In this document: piece after piece, positions 35,699-46,201 of the stretch
Layout: every line of letters starts with the position of its first letter
Numbering within the stretch: position 1 is the first letter of the stretch
Source: Prostheceraeus crozeri
Taxonomy: Eukaryota > Platyhelminthes > Polycladida > Euryleptidae
Direction of reading: 5' to 3'
NCBI GenBank assembly: GCA_907163375.1
Contig: CAJQUW010012929.1
Location: forward strand, 62,001-126,000
DNA: 64,000 bases
Notes under the pieces: generated by a model
What the model was told of the DNA's origin: nothing
Databases searched by the model: none
What the model saw: the letters and a program-made list of their open reading frames with translations, nothing else
Position numbers and translations under genes: made by a program

Positions 35699-37920
35699 TC
35701 ATCTGACAATTTCCTTCTTAGTTTCTTCAATCTTATAAACTTTCAGTAAATAGAATCTGTTTGAATCAGAAGCAAGAATTATGGAGATTGTATTAAGTTC
35801 AGGCTCAATGTTTTCAACGACCTTTAGTTGCCACTCATTCTCTATCTGATTGTTTTGGCAATCCAAAGCCAAAGCATGACCAACACCCACAGGATATTTC
35901 TGTAGTTCGTATAATCCCATTCAAACCTGTAGAAGCAACGTTGTGCAATGTGAAGGTTCCCGAAATAGATTGAGCATTATCCGTCAATTGTGCAGCTCCT
36001 TGTTGAAATTTTTCATCAGAAATATACAGAAAATTTATTTATGAATTTTGTTCAAAGACTTTTGCCCATGCCATATACGATTCAGCATCCTGAATGACAG
36101 TCTTTCTTTGCTTTACCGCTTCGTCAGCATACCTTTTCGCTACAGCACCGATGCCGTCACATGCTCCCTTGCCATCTGAAGTTTCGAAATAATGCCAAGA
36201 AATTGGTACACCTAATTCACCCATCCTAGAAACATAGTTGAATACTGTTTTGTTTCTATACTGGGAAGTGGGCCATCAGTAAAGAAGACAATTCCATTTT
36301 GAAATCTATGGAATCCAATCTCATCCAGCAATTTTTGAATGATAGCTACGACCATCGAGACAGTGTGATTTAGAATATGGCTCACAAAGCAATACGATTT
36401 GACACTCAAAGCAGCACTGTCCTCACTACGAAAATACACGACAGTTGGATGCAAAGTCACTTAGGACTGATTCCAGTGAGCAGACTGAATTTCATCCAAT
36501 GCACAACAGGTATAGTTTTCGGCAAAATCCATGTGGATGAAGATCTGTCCGACTCCTAGATTTTCTTTGATCCTTTTTGCTGCCTCGAATTGTGACCTCA
36601 CTCGGCGTACATTTGCTTTAAACTGTTCAAACTTTTCGATAATCAATTTTAAGAACGACTCCAGAGATTCAACGGCAGTTACAAATTTTGCCTTTTATGT
36701 TCATTTGTTTCAACTCTCTTCCACTGCTCATACTGAACAGTCTCAGACGGATTCATGTCTGCCGTCAAGATATTGTGCAATGATCCTTCGCCGATACCCT
36801 CAAATATTTGCATGAATGTTTCTAGATTCAAAGAAGGCACGTTCAATCCAACATTTCTACTAGCTTGTAGGATAAATGCAAAGTTTTGATGGACTGCACA
36901 AAGACACACATTTCTAGAAGTAAGTCGGGCTGGAACGATGCATCTAGGCCTCAGGCGGCAAAACGTTGAATATGATAGTGTAGCATTAACATTTTCTGAC
37001 AGAAACTTTAAATGAAGGTTCTTCATACTGTCTTTCAAAATATGTTTCTGATACTTCACTTTCTTGATGGTTACAGTCTCATTTTTCCCAGCAGTAGTAC
37101 GAGAGTTGTCTTCTCTCTTAAAAAAATCAATGATCGCTTCGCAAAAACATGACATTGCACGATTTCGAATACTCTTTTCTCGGAATTTTTTGCACGTTTA
37201 AGAGAGTTTTGGTTTTGAACATTTCTTGAAATTCGCAGTAATGCTGAATGCCTCAGTCTGTACTTTTGAATAAACTGACTGTTGGCTATCATGTTTGGAG
37301 CTACGAGTCGCTCAGTTGATTCTCTATTTTCAGACAACTCATGTACGACAGTTTCATTCAAGAGAAGTTCTTTGTACTCTGGATACGCAATTTTTTCAAC
37401 TCGAAGACGTTCAAGTCGTCTGTCAACCTTAGATTTTGGTGAAATGAACGTAAAGGAAGTATCAGGATCGTCATTAGAACAGTTATTATCCAGAATGTCA
37501 ACAGGACTACCGACCGAATCTGTCATTACTCTTTGAAATCGCTTCTTCCAGCGAGCACCCAGACGAATTGCCTTTTGTAATTTTACTGATAGGGTTTTCA
37601 TCTTTTTTGTGGTTTCTTGCTACCGCCCTAGAGATTCGCTTTCTTGTTCTGTTCTTTGGAGTCTGGGATTCATCATGTCGGATTTCATTTGGAAGATTAT
37701 CAAGGGTTACTGAATTGTCCTTAGATTTCTTTTGTTTGTCATAGAACCTATGCCACCTAATTCTCCCATCTCTTCTTCGTTTTCTCAACGACCGATAAGA
37801 TATTTCAGTGGTCTTTTTATAATACTTGAGTACACGCTTTGACTCTCGTTCCATGTATTGTGCGTCTTGTTTTTTCCTCTCTATATATGCCTTTTGAATC
37901 TCGGCGCGTGATTTGGCCAT
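35699..37920 (-). pseudogene. Unclassified transposase-like gene (DFAENY / CDGIGA family)
   Basis: A long decayed coding region reading leftwards from ATG at 37918-37920 (MAKSRAEIQKAYIERKK). In order it has a basic N-terminus, KYQKHILKDSMKNLH, LSYSTFCRLRPRCIV, a Cys/His block (NVCLCAVHQN), IHMDFAENYTCCALDEIQSA (about 36500), FRSEDSAALSVKS, GIVFFTDGPLP (about 36280), WHYFETSDGKGACDGIGAV (about 36180) and a C-terminal Cys cluster (TTEISCGCWSC, about 35900). The D..ENY, TDG and CDGIG motifs suggest a nuclease-type fold with acidic residues, but I do not recognise a named superfamily. At least five frame breaks. Another scrap lies at 28088-28293, confirming that it is repetitive. Confidence 0.6.
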
Positions 37921-37944
37921 TGATCTGCAATAGAACAATATACC

Positions 37945-38167
37945 TACACTGTAAACCAGCACCTCCTAAAATCGAAGAAACCTGCATCCTAAAGCGCCAC
38001 ACACTAGAATTTTAGGAGATTGCGTGAAATAGAATGTTGACGTACTAAAGAGAACAATAGCCCTAGTGCGCTAGCCTCCTAAAACGCTTTGCTTTAGGAT
38101 TTTTTTATTAGTTACGAATAGTGTCTTGCTTTAGTGTGTGATTTAGGAGGTGCTGTTTTAGAGTGTA
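37945..38167. mobile_element. MITE with about 26-bp TIRs
   Basis: TACACTGTAAACCAGCACCT at 37945 and the complement of TACACTCTAAAACAGCACCT ending at 38167 pair over about 26 bp with three or four mismatches. The interior repeats CCTAAA / TTTAGG words, and there is no coding capacity. It sits about 25 bp from the start of the transposase-like gene at 37920, but nothing ties the two together. Confidence 0.65.
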
Positions 38168-38169
38168 CA

Positions 38170-38810
38170 TGCCAAATGTACATCTTGTTGATTTGCAGAG
38201 CTCATGGAATACCCTTATAATGCTAGTACTACCTCTAGGGTGATTGGCCTGCTATGATTATCACTGGTAGATCGTTGTTACGCTTGAGAACTTCTATTGC
38301 TGAATTTCCACATGTGCATTGACAAACTGTATTGGATCACAGTATTCTGCTAAATTACATGCACCTAATAACTCTATGATTCCTGCATTCTATGTCACTG
38401 TATGTCTATCACAAATCAAATTGCAACCTAAAATATCAATAGAATTTTTCTGGCTTACTTATCACAAATACAGTACCTACATTAGAAATTAATTCCAAAT
38501 TATAAAGCAGTTTAAATGTTGAAGTAATTTTGCATGTTTGTGCAAAATGTAGGACCTTCTTCTGCACTGACTCTGATGGATGGTCCATAGCCAGTGTACG
38601 TGTCACATTAAGAAGTCGCCCCTGCTTTATTTATTCGGAAAAATGCTTGAAAAATAAAACTTTCTGAAACCACTAATTTACGTGATGTAACGTAAATTAG
38701 TAATGTGTGCAGTAACATAAATCAGTTTTTAAATATTATTGTCTCTATCTCCATGAAGATGAGTCCGAACAACACAGTGAACAAATTTTTGACATAAGTA
38801 CATTCTAGAA

Positions 38811-38861
<51 letters not shown>

Positions 38862-39325
38862 ACAGGAATAGAAGCTCCTTCACCAAAGCTTCACAATCAT
38901 GGTAACGTAAATTAGTATCTTACCCATAACTGGCACCTAAGAACACTCATCAATGAAGGATAATCGTATGATGTGTAAACAATGATACAATTTGAGTCAA
39001 ACTTTTAAAGCATGATATATTAAAGAATTCACTGAAGAGTGAGGGACAGGCTGCATTATACATCCGGAAGGTCCCCTTTGCGGGGGGTAGCAAAACTCAA
39101 AAATCTCTTTGGCGCGAGCGCTTTCGAGATCCGTCGGACATCATAGTCATGCGCTCAATGATTTATTGTGATATTCACATGAAGCAATGAAAAGTGTTCA
39201 TCAGATCTATCTATGACAACAGTCTCTTTACGAAATGAGTCAATGATTATATAATACTGAATTAAGATAAAAGTAACATATCAACAAAGCCAAAATCACA
39301 TGAAGAAAAAAGTTACATGCGATAA
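38170..39325. other. Intergenic with a (TA)n tract
   Basis: A (TA)n microsatellite occupies about 38812-38858. No coding region. The stretch 39059-39140 is locally GC-rich with no recognised feature. Confidence 0.5.
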
Positions 39326-39329
39326 AGAA

Positions 39330-39935
39330 TTATAATACTGCATCGTAAGAAGATCCTAAGTCAACCTTAGTCTTGTTGCCCGAGCCCAGCTTCTTTGTCC
39401 AGATGGCTTCTTTGGTGATTCGTTGCCGCCATTGTTTTGCACCATCAACCCTACGCATGTCGTCAAAAGACATCATGTGACCAGTCTCAGTTACATGCTT
39501 CGCGATCTCCGACCTGTAAACGCCCATGTCCTTTACTGCTCTTAGGTGCTCCTTTTTGCGCTCCTTAAGAGGCCTGGATGTCTCACCGACGTAAGAGAAA
39601 GAGCAGGAGTCTTCTGAGCAAGGGATATGGTACACTGATCCCAACTGAATGGCAGGAGAGGGCCGTTTTCTTACGAGCATCGACTGGAGAGTACTTGAAG
39701 GCCTCAGAGCAATGCTTATGTTGGAATCAGAAAGTACAGACCTTATTTTCTCTCCAATTCCTGGATAGTAAGGAATGGTTGCTTTCGGAGGTTCATATTC
39801 ACGTTGAATAGCAGTGTTAACACCAGACAAGAAGCATATGTCTTATTCACTGTAGCCATTCTCCATGAAAACACGACGCAGATGTTGTCTCTCCTCCGCC
39901 AAGGATGGTCTTGAACACAGACGGTCAGCTAAATT
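39330..39935 (-). pseudogene. Penelope-like GIY-YIG C-terminal fragment
   Basis: The minus frame (166 codons, 39330-39830) carries GSVYHIPCSEDSCSFSYVGE, TSRPLKERKKEHLRAV and SEIAKHVTETGHMMSFDD, a GIY-YIG endonuclease domain with its downstream His/Glu motifs. The upstream part (39840-39930, LAEERQHLRRVFMENGYSE) continues after a stop. No RT domain remains. The family differs from the pair at 15744-20317. Confidence 0.7.
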
Positions 39936-39939
39936 AGTT

Positions 39940-41895
39940 TAGTTCGGGGACAAATATAAAAGCGCTCGTCTTTCTGTCCTAAACGTTTTCAACTAACATA
40001 CATCATATTGGAACGACTACTTGTCTATGTAAAGTCGCTAACACTCAATCAAGCATGCTCACCTCAACCGGGATTGACGCACGTCTCACAAGTGTTGACA
40101 CTTCGACCGTGGGGACAATGAAAACCGGCATTTTTGTTCACTTAGCAGTTATTGGTTGCAGTGCAAACAACCGCATATTGTCTTCCAACTTCATCTGTTA
40201 TGTGAATGAGTCATCTTATAAGCACAGAGTCGAGTGACGTCAGGTTGAACAGCAGATCAAAACCGACAGGTCGCCACAGCGTGGGGACACGAAAAATGGC
40301 GAAATGCACTCCCTTATTGATATTCACCCATATTCTGACATCCTATCGCAATAAACTTGTTGTCATTTCATGTGAAGACTATTTAATTCAAATATCTTGC
40401 TGTCAATATACAAGCCAAATGGAATCGATAATCTTTTTGAGTAAAAGTTCAATGATCTCATAAAGATCTCTTTTCTACTGAGGTCTAAAGCTGTCTCCTC
40501 GACATTGATGTAGGCCTAAATTGCATTCGGCGATTACTTTGTATAAATCTTGTGCAAGTTTTATCGGCCAACAAGTTTAGTAACGCAAGGTCGACCATTG
40601 CTGAGCAACATTGCCGTTATCGAACCTAAATGTCAGCAATTGGTTTGAATTTGCTTGGAAATGTGAAAAGCCTTTCTTGAACCGATTTTGCCGTTCTTTT
40701 TCGGGTAAGGGAAACTTCAGGTCAGTCCGTCGGATGGTTCAAGTGACTGACAGGTTGGCTTCAATTCGGCACATGTCCAACTTCAGGCCGACTGTGCGCT
40801 CAGTTATATACATATGTTACCATTTCAGCAATCTTTCGCTTTGATGACGATGATTTAGAGAAACATGTGCTCCAGGGTCCACCCTAAATTCGACTCTAAT
40901 TCGAGGATTCGACTCTAAATTTGCCGATTCTCATGTCCCTAATGAGAATCGACCTCAAACAGCAAGTCTTGGAGGTCCGAATAGGTTCTTGAAATTTCTT
41001 ATAAGTGTCATGTTCGCTTTTGTACAAAACAAAACTATGTGAATTAGTGGTCTGCATCAGAACGATCAGACCTACAAGACTTGTTGTTGATGCAAAAATA
41101 CATTAAACGAGCCCCAGACTGCTGCTTCGGTTTTATGTCAGCCATTTTGAATTTTCTGTTTTTCTCGAAAAGTGCAAAGCCGTATCATGTTCCACCAACG
41201 ATAACTGAAAAGAGCGTATCCAACTACACGGAAAGTTGCAGATGAGATAATTGAGGCTTTTGTAATCTAGCCGCAGAATGCAGTTTCGGTTTAATTTCCG
41301 CCATTTTCCATTTCCTTATTTTTTTCTTGAAAAGGGCTAGTCGTGTGATTTTTAAACAATGATTCTCGGAATTTTCATGCACAAATACATCAGAAACCGT
41401 CGAGAAATATAATGGGAAATTTTCAAAATGAAACCGCCTCTCCTGCACACCGTGATCTGACACTGCTTACAACAGATTTGTAATGCCAGTTTTATGCAAG
41501 AATTAGTGCATCCCAAGTCAAAACATGGATGGATTATCATGCGTCACGTTACTTTGTGTGCATTCATTTATTTAGATTTGCAGCAACTGTTTTTTCATGT
41601 TCAATATATATCTGCGATTCTAACAGACTACAGTATTTGTAATTTCATGTATTTTCAAAACTATCCATTTGAGTTGTATTCAGCATGGCTTAACATTCCT
41701 AATCCAATCAGACATACTCCTAGCATTTTCTTGACGTCATCATGCGATAGCTGATGGATTGGCCGGTCGCGACCAAGTGACCCTCCGCTCCGTGGTTCTC
41801 CATCAGTTCCTATCTTGAGGTAACTGCGTAGCCGCAGAGGTTATTCAATTCGTCTCAGTAGCAGGTTCTTAGCTTGCCACCTTCCCATTGGTTCA
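39940..41895. other. Intergenic, no gene recognised
   Basis: Short unsupported frames only. A pair of related words (ATTCGACTCTAA) repeats at about 40888-40922. TAGGCCTA occurs at 40511-40518. Confidence 0.45.
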
Positions 41896-41899
41896 TGCA

Positions 41900-42245
41900 C
41901 CATTCTAGTAAGTAGACTTTCATCATGGCTGGTGTTGCACAGGACATGCTATATGAAGATCTGATTTTTTGCTGTTGTCATAGTTGACTGCGAAAATAAC
42001 ACTTTGATTTGCATTATTTTCAGCATGTTGACTGGGAACTTCGTCTTTGATTACCATATCGCTAACATTTCCATTCGCATCCCTTCTTTGAGTTTTTCGT
42101 TGTTTCGGTTTCTTTGCATTGATTATCAAGCCGGTCCGTTCGCTTTCAATTCTTACTCTGTCCACCAATTCCTACAGTTCCCTCATACTGGCCGCTATGA
42201 GCAATGTCGTCAGCATATCTGAGGTTGATTATATGGTGTACAGGG
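41900..42245 (-). pseudogene. LINE reverse transcriptase fragment
   Basis: The minus strand encodes INLRYADDIAHSGQYE (catalytic YADD box), then after a frame change LVDRVRIESERTGLIINAKK, the typical block that follows YADD in non-LTR RTs. The remainder is too decayed to assign a clade. Confidence 0.65.
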
Positions 42246-42314
42246 ATCGCAAATCACCCAAGAACTTCAAACCAGAGCACATACAAAGGAAAGAAGGAGT
42301 TGGAGGAAGGCCTG

Positions 42315-42458
42315 GACTAGGGATCGCAATTAGCCACAGGAAAAAAACGGAAAATCGGGAAAAACCAGGTTTTGAATGCATAAACTTGAAATACTTACAC
42401 CAGACGAATTTCGCAAAAAACCGGAAAAGCCGGAAAATTGTGATTCCTAGGTGTCCAC
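42315..42458. mobile_element. Small TIR element (possible hAT-like MITE)
   Basis: CTAGGGATCGCAATT near 42318 and AATTGTGATTCCTAG near 42440-42454 form imperfect 15-bp inverted ends. The interior is purine-rich with AAACCGGAAAA words and no gene. Tentative. Confidence 0.35.
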
Positions 42459-42617
42459 CAACGCAGACACTCACTTCAAAAACCATGTGGTACCTTTCTC
42501 ATGATTTTCTGTGAATGGTAGATGTTGAATAGATTGGGTTATATAATCCATCTCTGTCTTCGAACACATAATTTCTAACTGGTCGTTATTCCCCAATAGC
42601 AATGGTTTTAAGGTAAG

Positions 42618-43029
42618 CACGGTGGTCCAGAATGACGTTTAATTGAAAAAAATAGAACTCGCATAAATCATACACCATTCGAAAACTCTTTGGTTGGCGA
42701 ATATTTTTGGCACAATTTAGAAATTTTTTGTCGATATCTTTATGAGTAGTATAGAAAAATGTATTTTTGTACTTAGAACGACAAAATTCACGTGGGTTCT
42801 AAAGTTTAATGGTCGTTAGACGACATTTAACTTGTACAATTCAGGCTAATAATAATTACTTTATCATTGTAGATAAAAATAACATAAAAATAAATGGCCA
42901 AATATGTTCACGGCGACGTTAGTAAGTAGTATGATTCATATATAGAGTTATTTATCTTTTTAAGAAAATAAATAAATTCTTATTACATCTATATGACTGA
43001 CACGGGTCAATTCGAGGACGCTGAGGATA
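42618..43029. repeat. Left 412-bp TIR of RAG1-like element 1
   Basis: Near-perfect inverted copy of 45784-46197. The terminus CACGGTG resembles the RSS heptamer CACAGTG at six of seven positions. The interior ends at CGCTGAGGATA. Confidence 0.9.
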
Positions 43030-43174
43030 AAACTGATTTCCATTTCTCCAATTATGGCATTTTACATGAAAACGTATTATTCCAATATGCATGTACATGT
43101 ATTGAATTTCAATAGTACAAAATATTAAAGTATGAATTCAATTCATAATGCATTCATAGCTCATAGGCAGTTGA

Positions 43175-44660
43175 TTAAAAATGATTTCCGTTATACTCCT
43201 GTACGGACAGGAGAAAACGATCAGCAAATCTTTCATGTGTTGTCGGCACTTTGTATTTTTGCCACACATGTGTAAAGTCTGCATGAACCGATTCAAAAGC
43301 TTGTTCTGACCACATGCCGAGTCCGGTTTCTTTACGATCACAGAAGTCAATCACGTGGAACAGTATGGCATGAATCTTCGGAGTCACTTGTAGACCCAAA
43401 GCTTGAAAACAATGATTGAAGACATCAATCTTACCCTTACAGTCATTTTGCAATATTTTCCCAAAGCAACTCAATACTACATCATTCAAGGCGCGAAATG
43501 CCCAAACATAGTCTCTCAGCTCAATGAAAGCAAGTTCTTGCAATAGATCCACATTCTTCAGGAGTTTTCGGCATGCGTTGCCCGCGAAAGCACCGCCATG
43601 AATTGCCTCTCTCTCAACATTCAAAGATGAGGCCCATCGCAAAACTTCTGGCCACTTCTTTTGCAAGTTTACAAATAACAAGTTCACCGCGCCCAACATC
43701 AAGTGTAGCTTCGGAGGTGGAATTATATCGATTACCTCAGTGGTATCTGGGCCTTTGAAGATGGGTGAGTGAATGCAATTACCGAAATGTTTGGCATTCT
43801 TTGTGTCCTTCTCTGAGTCAACAAACGACCAGTACTGACGACGTACACTTCCCAAAGTTCTCAGTTCACCACGAGAATCCAATTTTTCCTTCGATGAATT
43901 GCACCACGTGCATGGATGAGAACATGCGTGTGCCATCAAACCGATTGTTATGTTTGCTAACTTTAAATCCATACAACAAGTAAAGGGATGTAATTTTTGA
44001 GGAGACGTAAGTTTTAATAAATTCCACAGTAACAATACATTGCGATATGTCTCCTTTGCGTCTGGAACGATAGCAATGACAAATAACTTGCGCACACTTG
44101 TATATTTCAGATTTCTCTCAGCAACGCCATCGGATAGTTTGCTTCTCACCACAGTTGTGCTTTCAGATGATGGATCATGAGGTAATCGAAATGTTACACA
44201 GATTTTGAGGAAACCTCCACCTCCGTCCAGACCAATAACTGAATCTACTTCGACGCCACCCTGAGGATGTCTGTGGGCGACAACACGATCTTTCAATGCT
44301 TCAATGTCTGTACAATACACAACTGGGAGCGATGAAGATGCCTTACTCGCCGAAGAGTCAAATTGGTGAACTTCATAAGTAAATATGTCATCGACTTGAT
44401 GAGATACAAGTTGCAATTTCTCTCGCAAGTACGGCTCAGTTGAATTTCTGGATCCGAAAGCAGAACGAATGTGTTTTCCAAGAGCCTTTGTCTGGTTGGT
44501 CGATAACCTTAAATCTGAACGAATTCTCTGCATGTCGTCAACTGTTACATTTTCAGGCTGCGGGCTCTTGGAAACATCGACCCTCAAGGGTTGGCCTCTG
44601 ATCGAGGAAAGCTTGAACGAAGTGTCATCGGACTCACGAACTTTCTGTCTTATAATGCCA
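43175..44660 (-). pseudogene. RAG1-like transposase core, element 1
   Basis: The DDE-type core that would excise and insert the element. The 470-codon frame (43175-44587) carries GLDGGGGFLKI (D121), CMDLKL (D207), then CTWC exactly 19 and 22 residues after that Asp (C226, C229). IPPPKLHLMLGAVN (about 290) aligns with the RAG1 block that reads DALHCDIGNA. KIHAILFHV gives H406 and H411, then MWSEQAFESVH (E432). In RAG1 the same order is D600, D708, C727/C730, H937/H942, E962; the CxxC offset from D708 is identical and the His-to-Glu offset differs by one. The core continues upstream, but the N-terminal part lies in another frame, so one frameshift near 44660 splits the gene. Gene identity is by motif, not database search. 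Confidence 0.85.
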
Positions 44661-45273
44661 ATTGTTCTTCTGAACGTCGTGGTGCACTTGAATTAGGCGA
44701 ATCCGCAGCGAAGGATAATAGATTCTCATGTCGCGTAGCTTGAGTACATGTATGCGGTTTACCTTTGCCAATCGCAGTAAGACAGTATGAACAGAGATTC
44801 ACTACATTCGGTGTTTTTAGTGGAACATTTGCCACATATGTTGGTCCTGGTTGGCGCTTGTGTATAACAGAATTTGACAGTCCAAAATTTGACGTTGTTG
44901 ATGCTCGTGCAATATCGCAAACAAGACACATGCACTTCAGGTTACTCCTCGTTAAAGGACGTAGGTTTCCAAGTTGAGAATAATCGAAAATTTGTATTTC
45001 ACGTTTGAAGTTGCTCTTATATTCATACACAATTGCATGACAGTTACTACACAGCGACGTAGGAAATCTGATGTCATCGAAGTCACTAATATCCACAATT
45101 AATTTTCGAATCACTTCGCGGGCAGCATCAGAAATGTTTCGCATAACTTTGGTCTTGGAGAAGCATAAAATACAAACGCATGCTCTGCATTCTTCGTGTG
45201 TCTTACAGTGCGTGGCATGTTCGATACAAGTTGAAATGAAAATGGTGAAGATCAGCAGATCTGCCAATTTCAT
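44650..45273 (-). pseudogene. RAG1 N-terminus-like zinc region of the element 1 transposase
   Basis: 207 codons from ATG (45271-45273) with paired cysteines: C34/C37 (CVCILC), C75/C78 (PTSLCSNCHAIV), C114/C116/C119 (CMCLVCDIARAS), C161/C164 (CSYC), then H174 and C176. The order C..C, then P..LC..C, then a third CxxC followed by a basic stretch matches the N-terminal zinc-binding region of RAG1 (FCHNCW ... CDICN). This is the feature that defined N-RAG-TP in Aplysia (recalled). It runs into the core after a single frameshift near 44660; copy 2 has both parts in one frame. The hydrophobic first 15 residues are probably 5' untranslated sequence or chance. Confidence 0.75.
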
Positions 45274-45507
45274 TTCAAATTTTGAAAGGTTACCAATTTT
45301 GAAATCTGCACATTCTATGTCAATCTGCTACAAACTGCGTGAGAATAAGGTGGACGAATAAGCAACTAATTAGATGTCTATGCTCAATTCCAATGCACCT
45401 TCACATTTGAAAATTGTGTTTACAATTGAAAGCTTAACATAGACATCTCATCAGCTTAATCATCTAACGGTATGCTAGTGCCTTCACGCTAGTCCCTTCA
45501 CAATTAA

Positions 45508-45652
45508 AAGGGATGTAATGTATGAGGAGACGTAAGTTTCAAATAAATTCCACAGTAACAATACATTGCGATATGTCTCCTTTGTGCCTGGAACGATAGC
45601 AATGACAAATAACTTGCGCACACTTGTATATTTCATATTTCTCTCTGCCTTC
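45508..45652 (-). repeat. Duplicated transposase segment inside element 1
   Basis: This 145-bp stretch is about 93% identical to part of the transposase gene around 43980-44125 (encoding NLKYTSVRKLFVIAIVP and YRNVLLLWNL), in the same orientation. It lies between the ATG and the right TIR, where it cannot be part of the protein. It may come from a related copy captured by gap repair. Nearby, 45372-45448 has an 11-bp inverted repeat AGATGTCTATG. Confidence 0.75.
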
Positions 45653-45783
45653 AGTGTACATGAATAATGATCTCGATCAAGCTTTGACAAATTAATTTCA
45701 TTGAACTTAATTTTAGGTTATAAAAAGTTATTTAATATCGTAAATTAGTCTACTATGGTACATCTATGAAAATACATTAGATG

Positions 45784-46197
45784 TATCCTCAGCGTCCTCG
45801 AATTGACCCGTGTCATTCATATAGATGTAATAAGAATTTATTTATTTTCTTAAAAAGATAAATAACTCTATATATGACTCATACTACTTACTAACGTCGC
45901 CGTGAACATATTTGGCCATTTATTTTTTATGTTATTTTTATCTACAATGATAAAGTAATTATTATTAGCCTGAATTGTACACGTTAAATGTCGTCTAACG
46001 ACCATTAAACTTTAGAACCCACGTGAATTTTGTCGTTCTAAGTACAAAAATACATTTTTCTATACTACTCATAAAGATATCGACAAAAAATTTCTAAATT
46101 GTGCCAAAAATATTCGCCAACCAAAGAGTTTTCGAATGGTGTATGATTTATGCGAGTTCTATTTTTTTTCAATTAAACGTCATTCTGGACCACCGTG
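45784..46197. repeat. Right 414-bp TIR of RAG1-like element 1
   Basis: Inverted copy of 42618-43029, ending CACCGTG then TAAG. Differences are about three substitutions and two single-base length changes in A runs. Confidence 0.9.
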
Positions 46198-46201
46198 TAA
46201 G

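Larger units (their letters stand above)
42618..46197 (-). mobile_element. RAG1-like (N-RAG-TP/Chapaev-type) DNA transposon, copy 1
   Basis: A complete 3,580-bp element between 4-bp direct repeats TAAG (42614-42617 and 46198-46201). The terminal inverted repeats are very long: 42618-43029 and 45784-46197, about 412 bp with only about five differences. They begin CACGGTGGTCCAGAATGACG. One RAG1-like transposase gene on the minus strand fills the middle; no second gene of RAG2 type is seen. Near-identical TIRs indicate a recent insertion. The 4-bp duplication and CAC terminus fit the Chapaev branch of CMC transposons rather than Transib/ProtoRAG, which duplicate 5 bp (established knowledge, recalled). 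Confidence 0.85.

Noticed and set aside
40204-40463. Small gene near 40206-40463
   Set aside because: No recognisable domain, low-complexity serine content and no conserved neighbour; indistinguishable from a random frame.
45229-45273. Signal peptide on the element 1 transposase
   Set aside because: The first 15 residues are hydrophobic, but the protein is a nuclear transposase by every later motif and copy 2 lacks this stretch; it is probably untranslated sequence.
42618-46197. ProtoRAG (RAG1 plus RAG2) transposon
   Set aside because: Target duplications are 4 bp, not 5; only one gene is present and no kelch-repeat RAG2-like frame is seen. N-RAG-TP/Chapaev type fits better.
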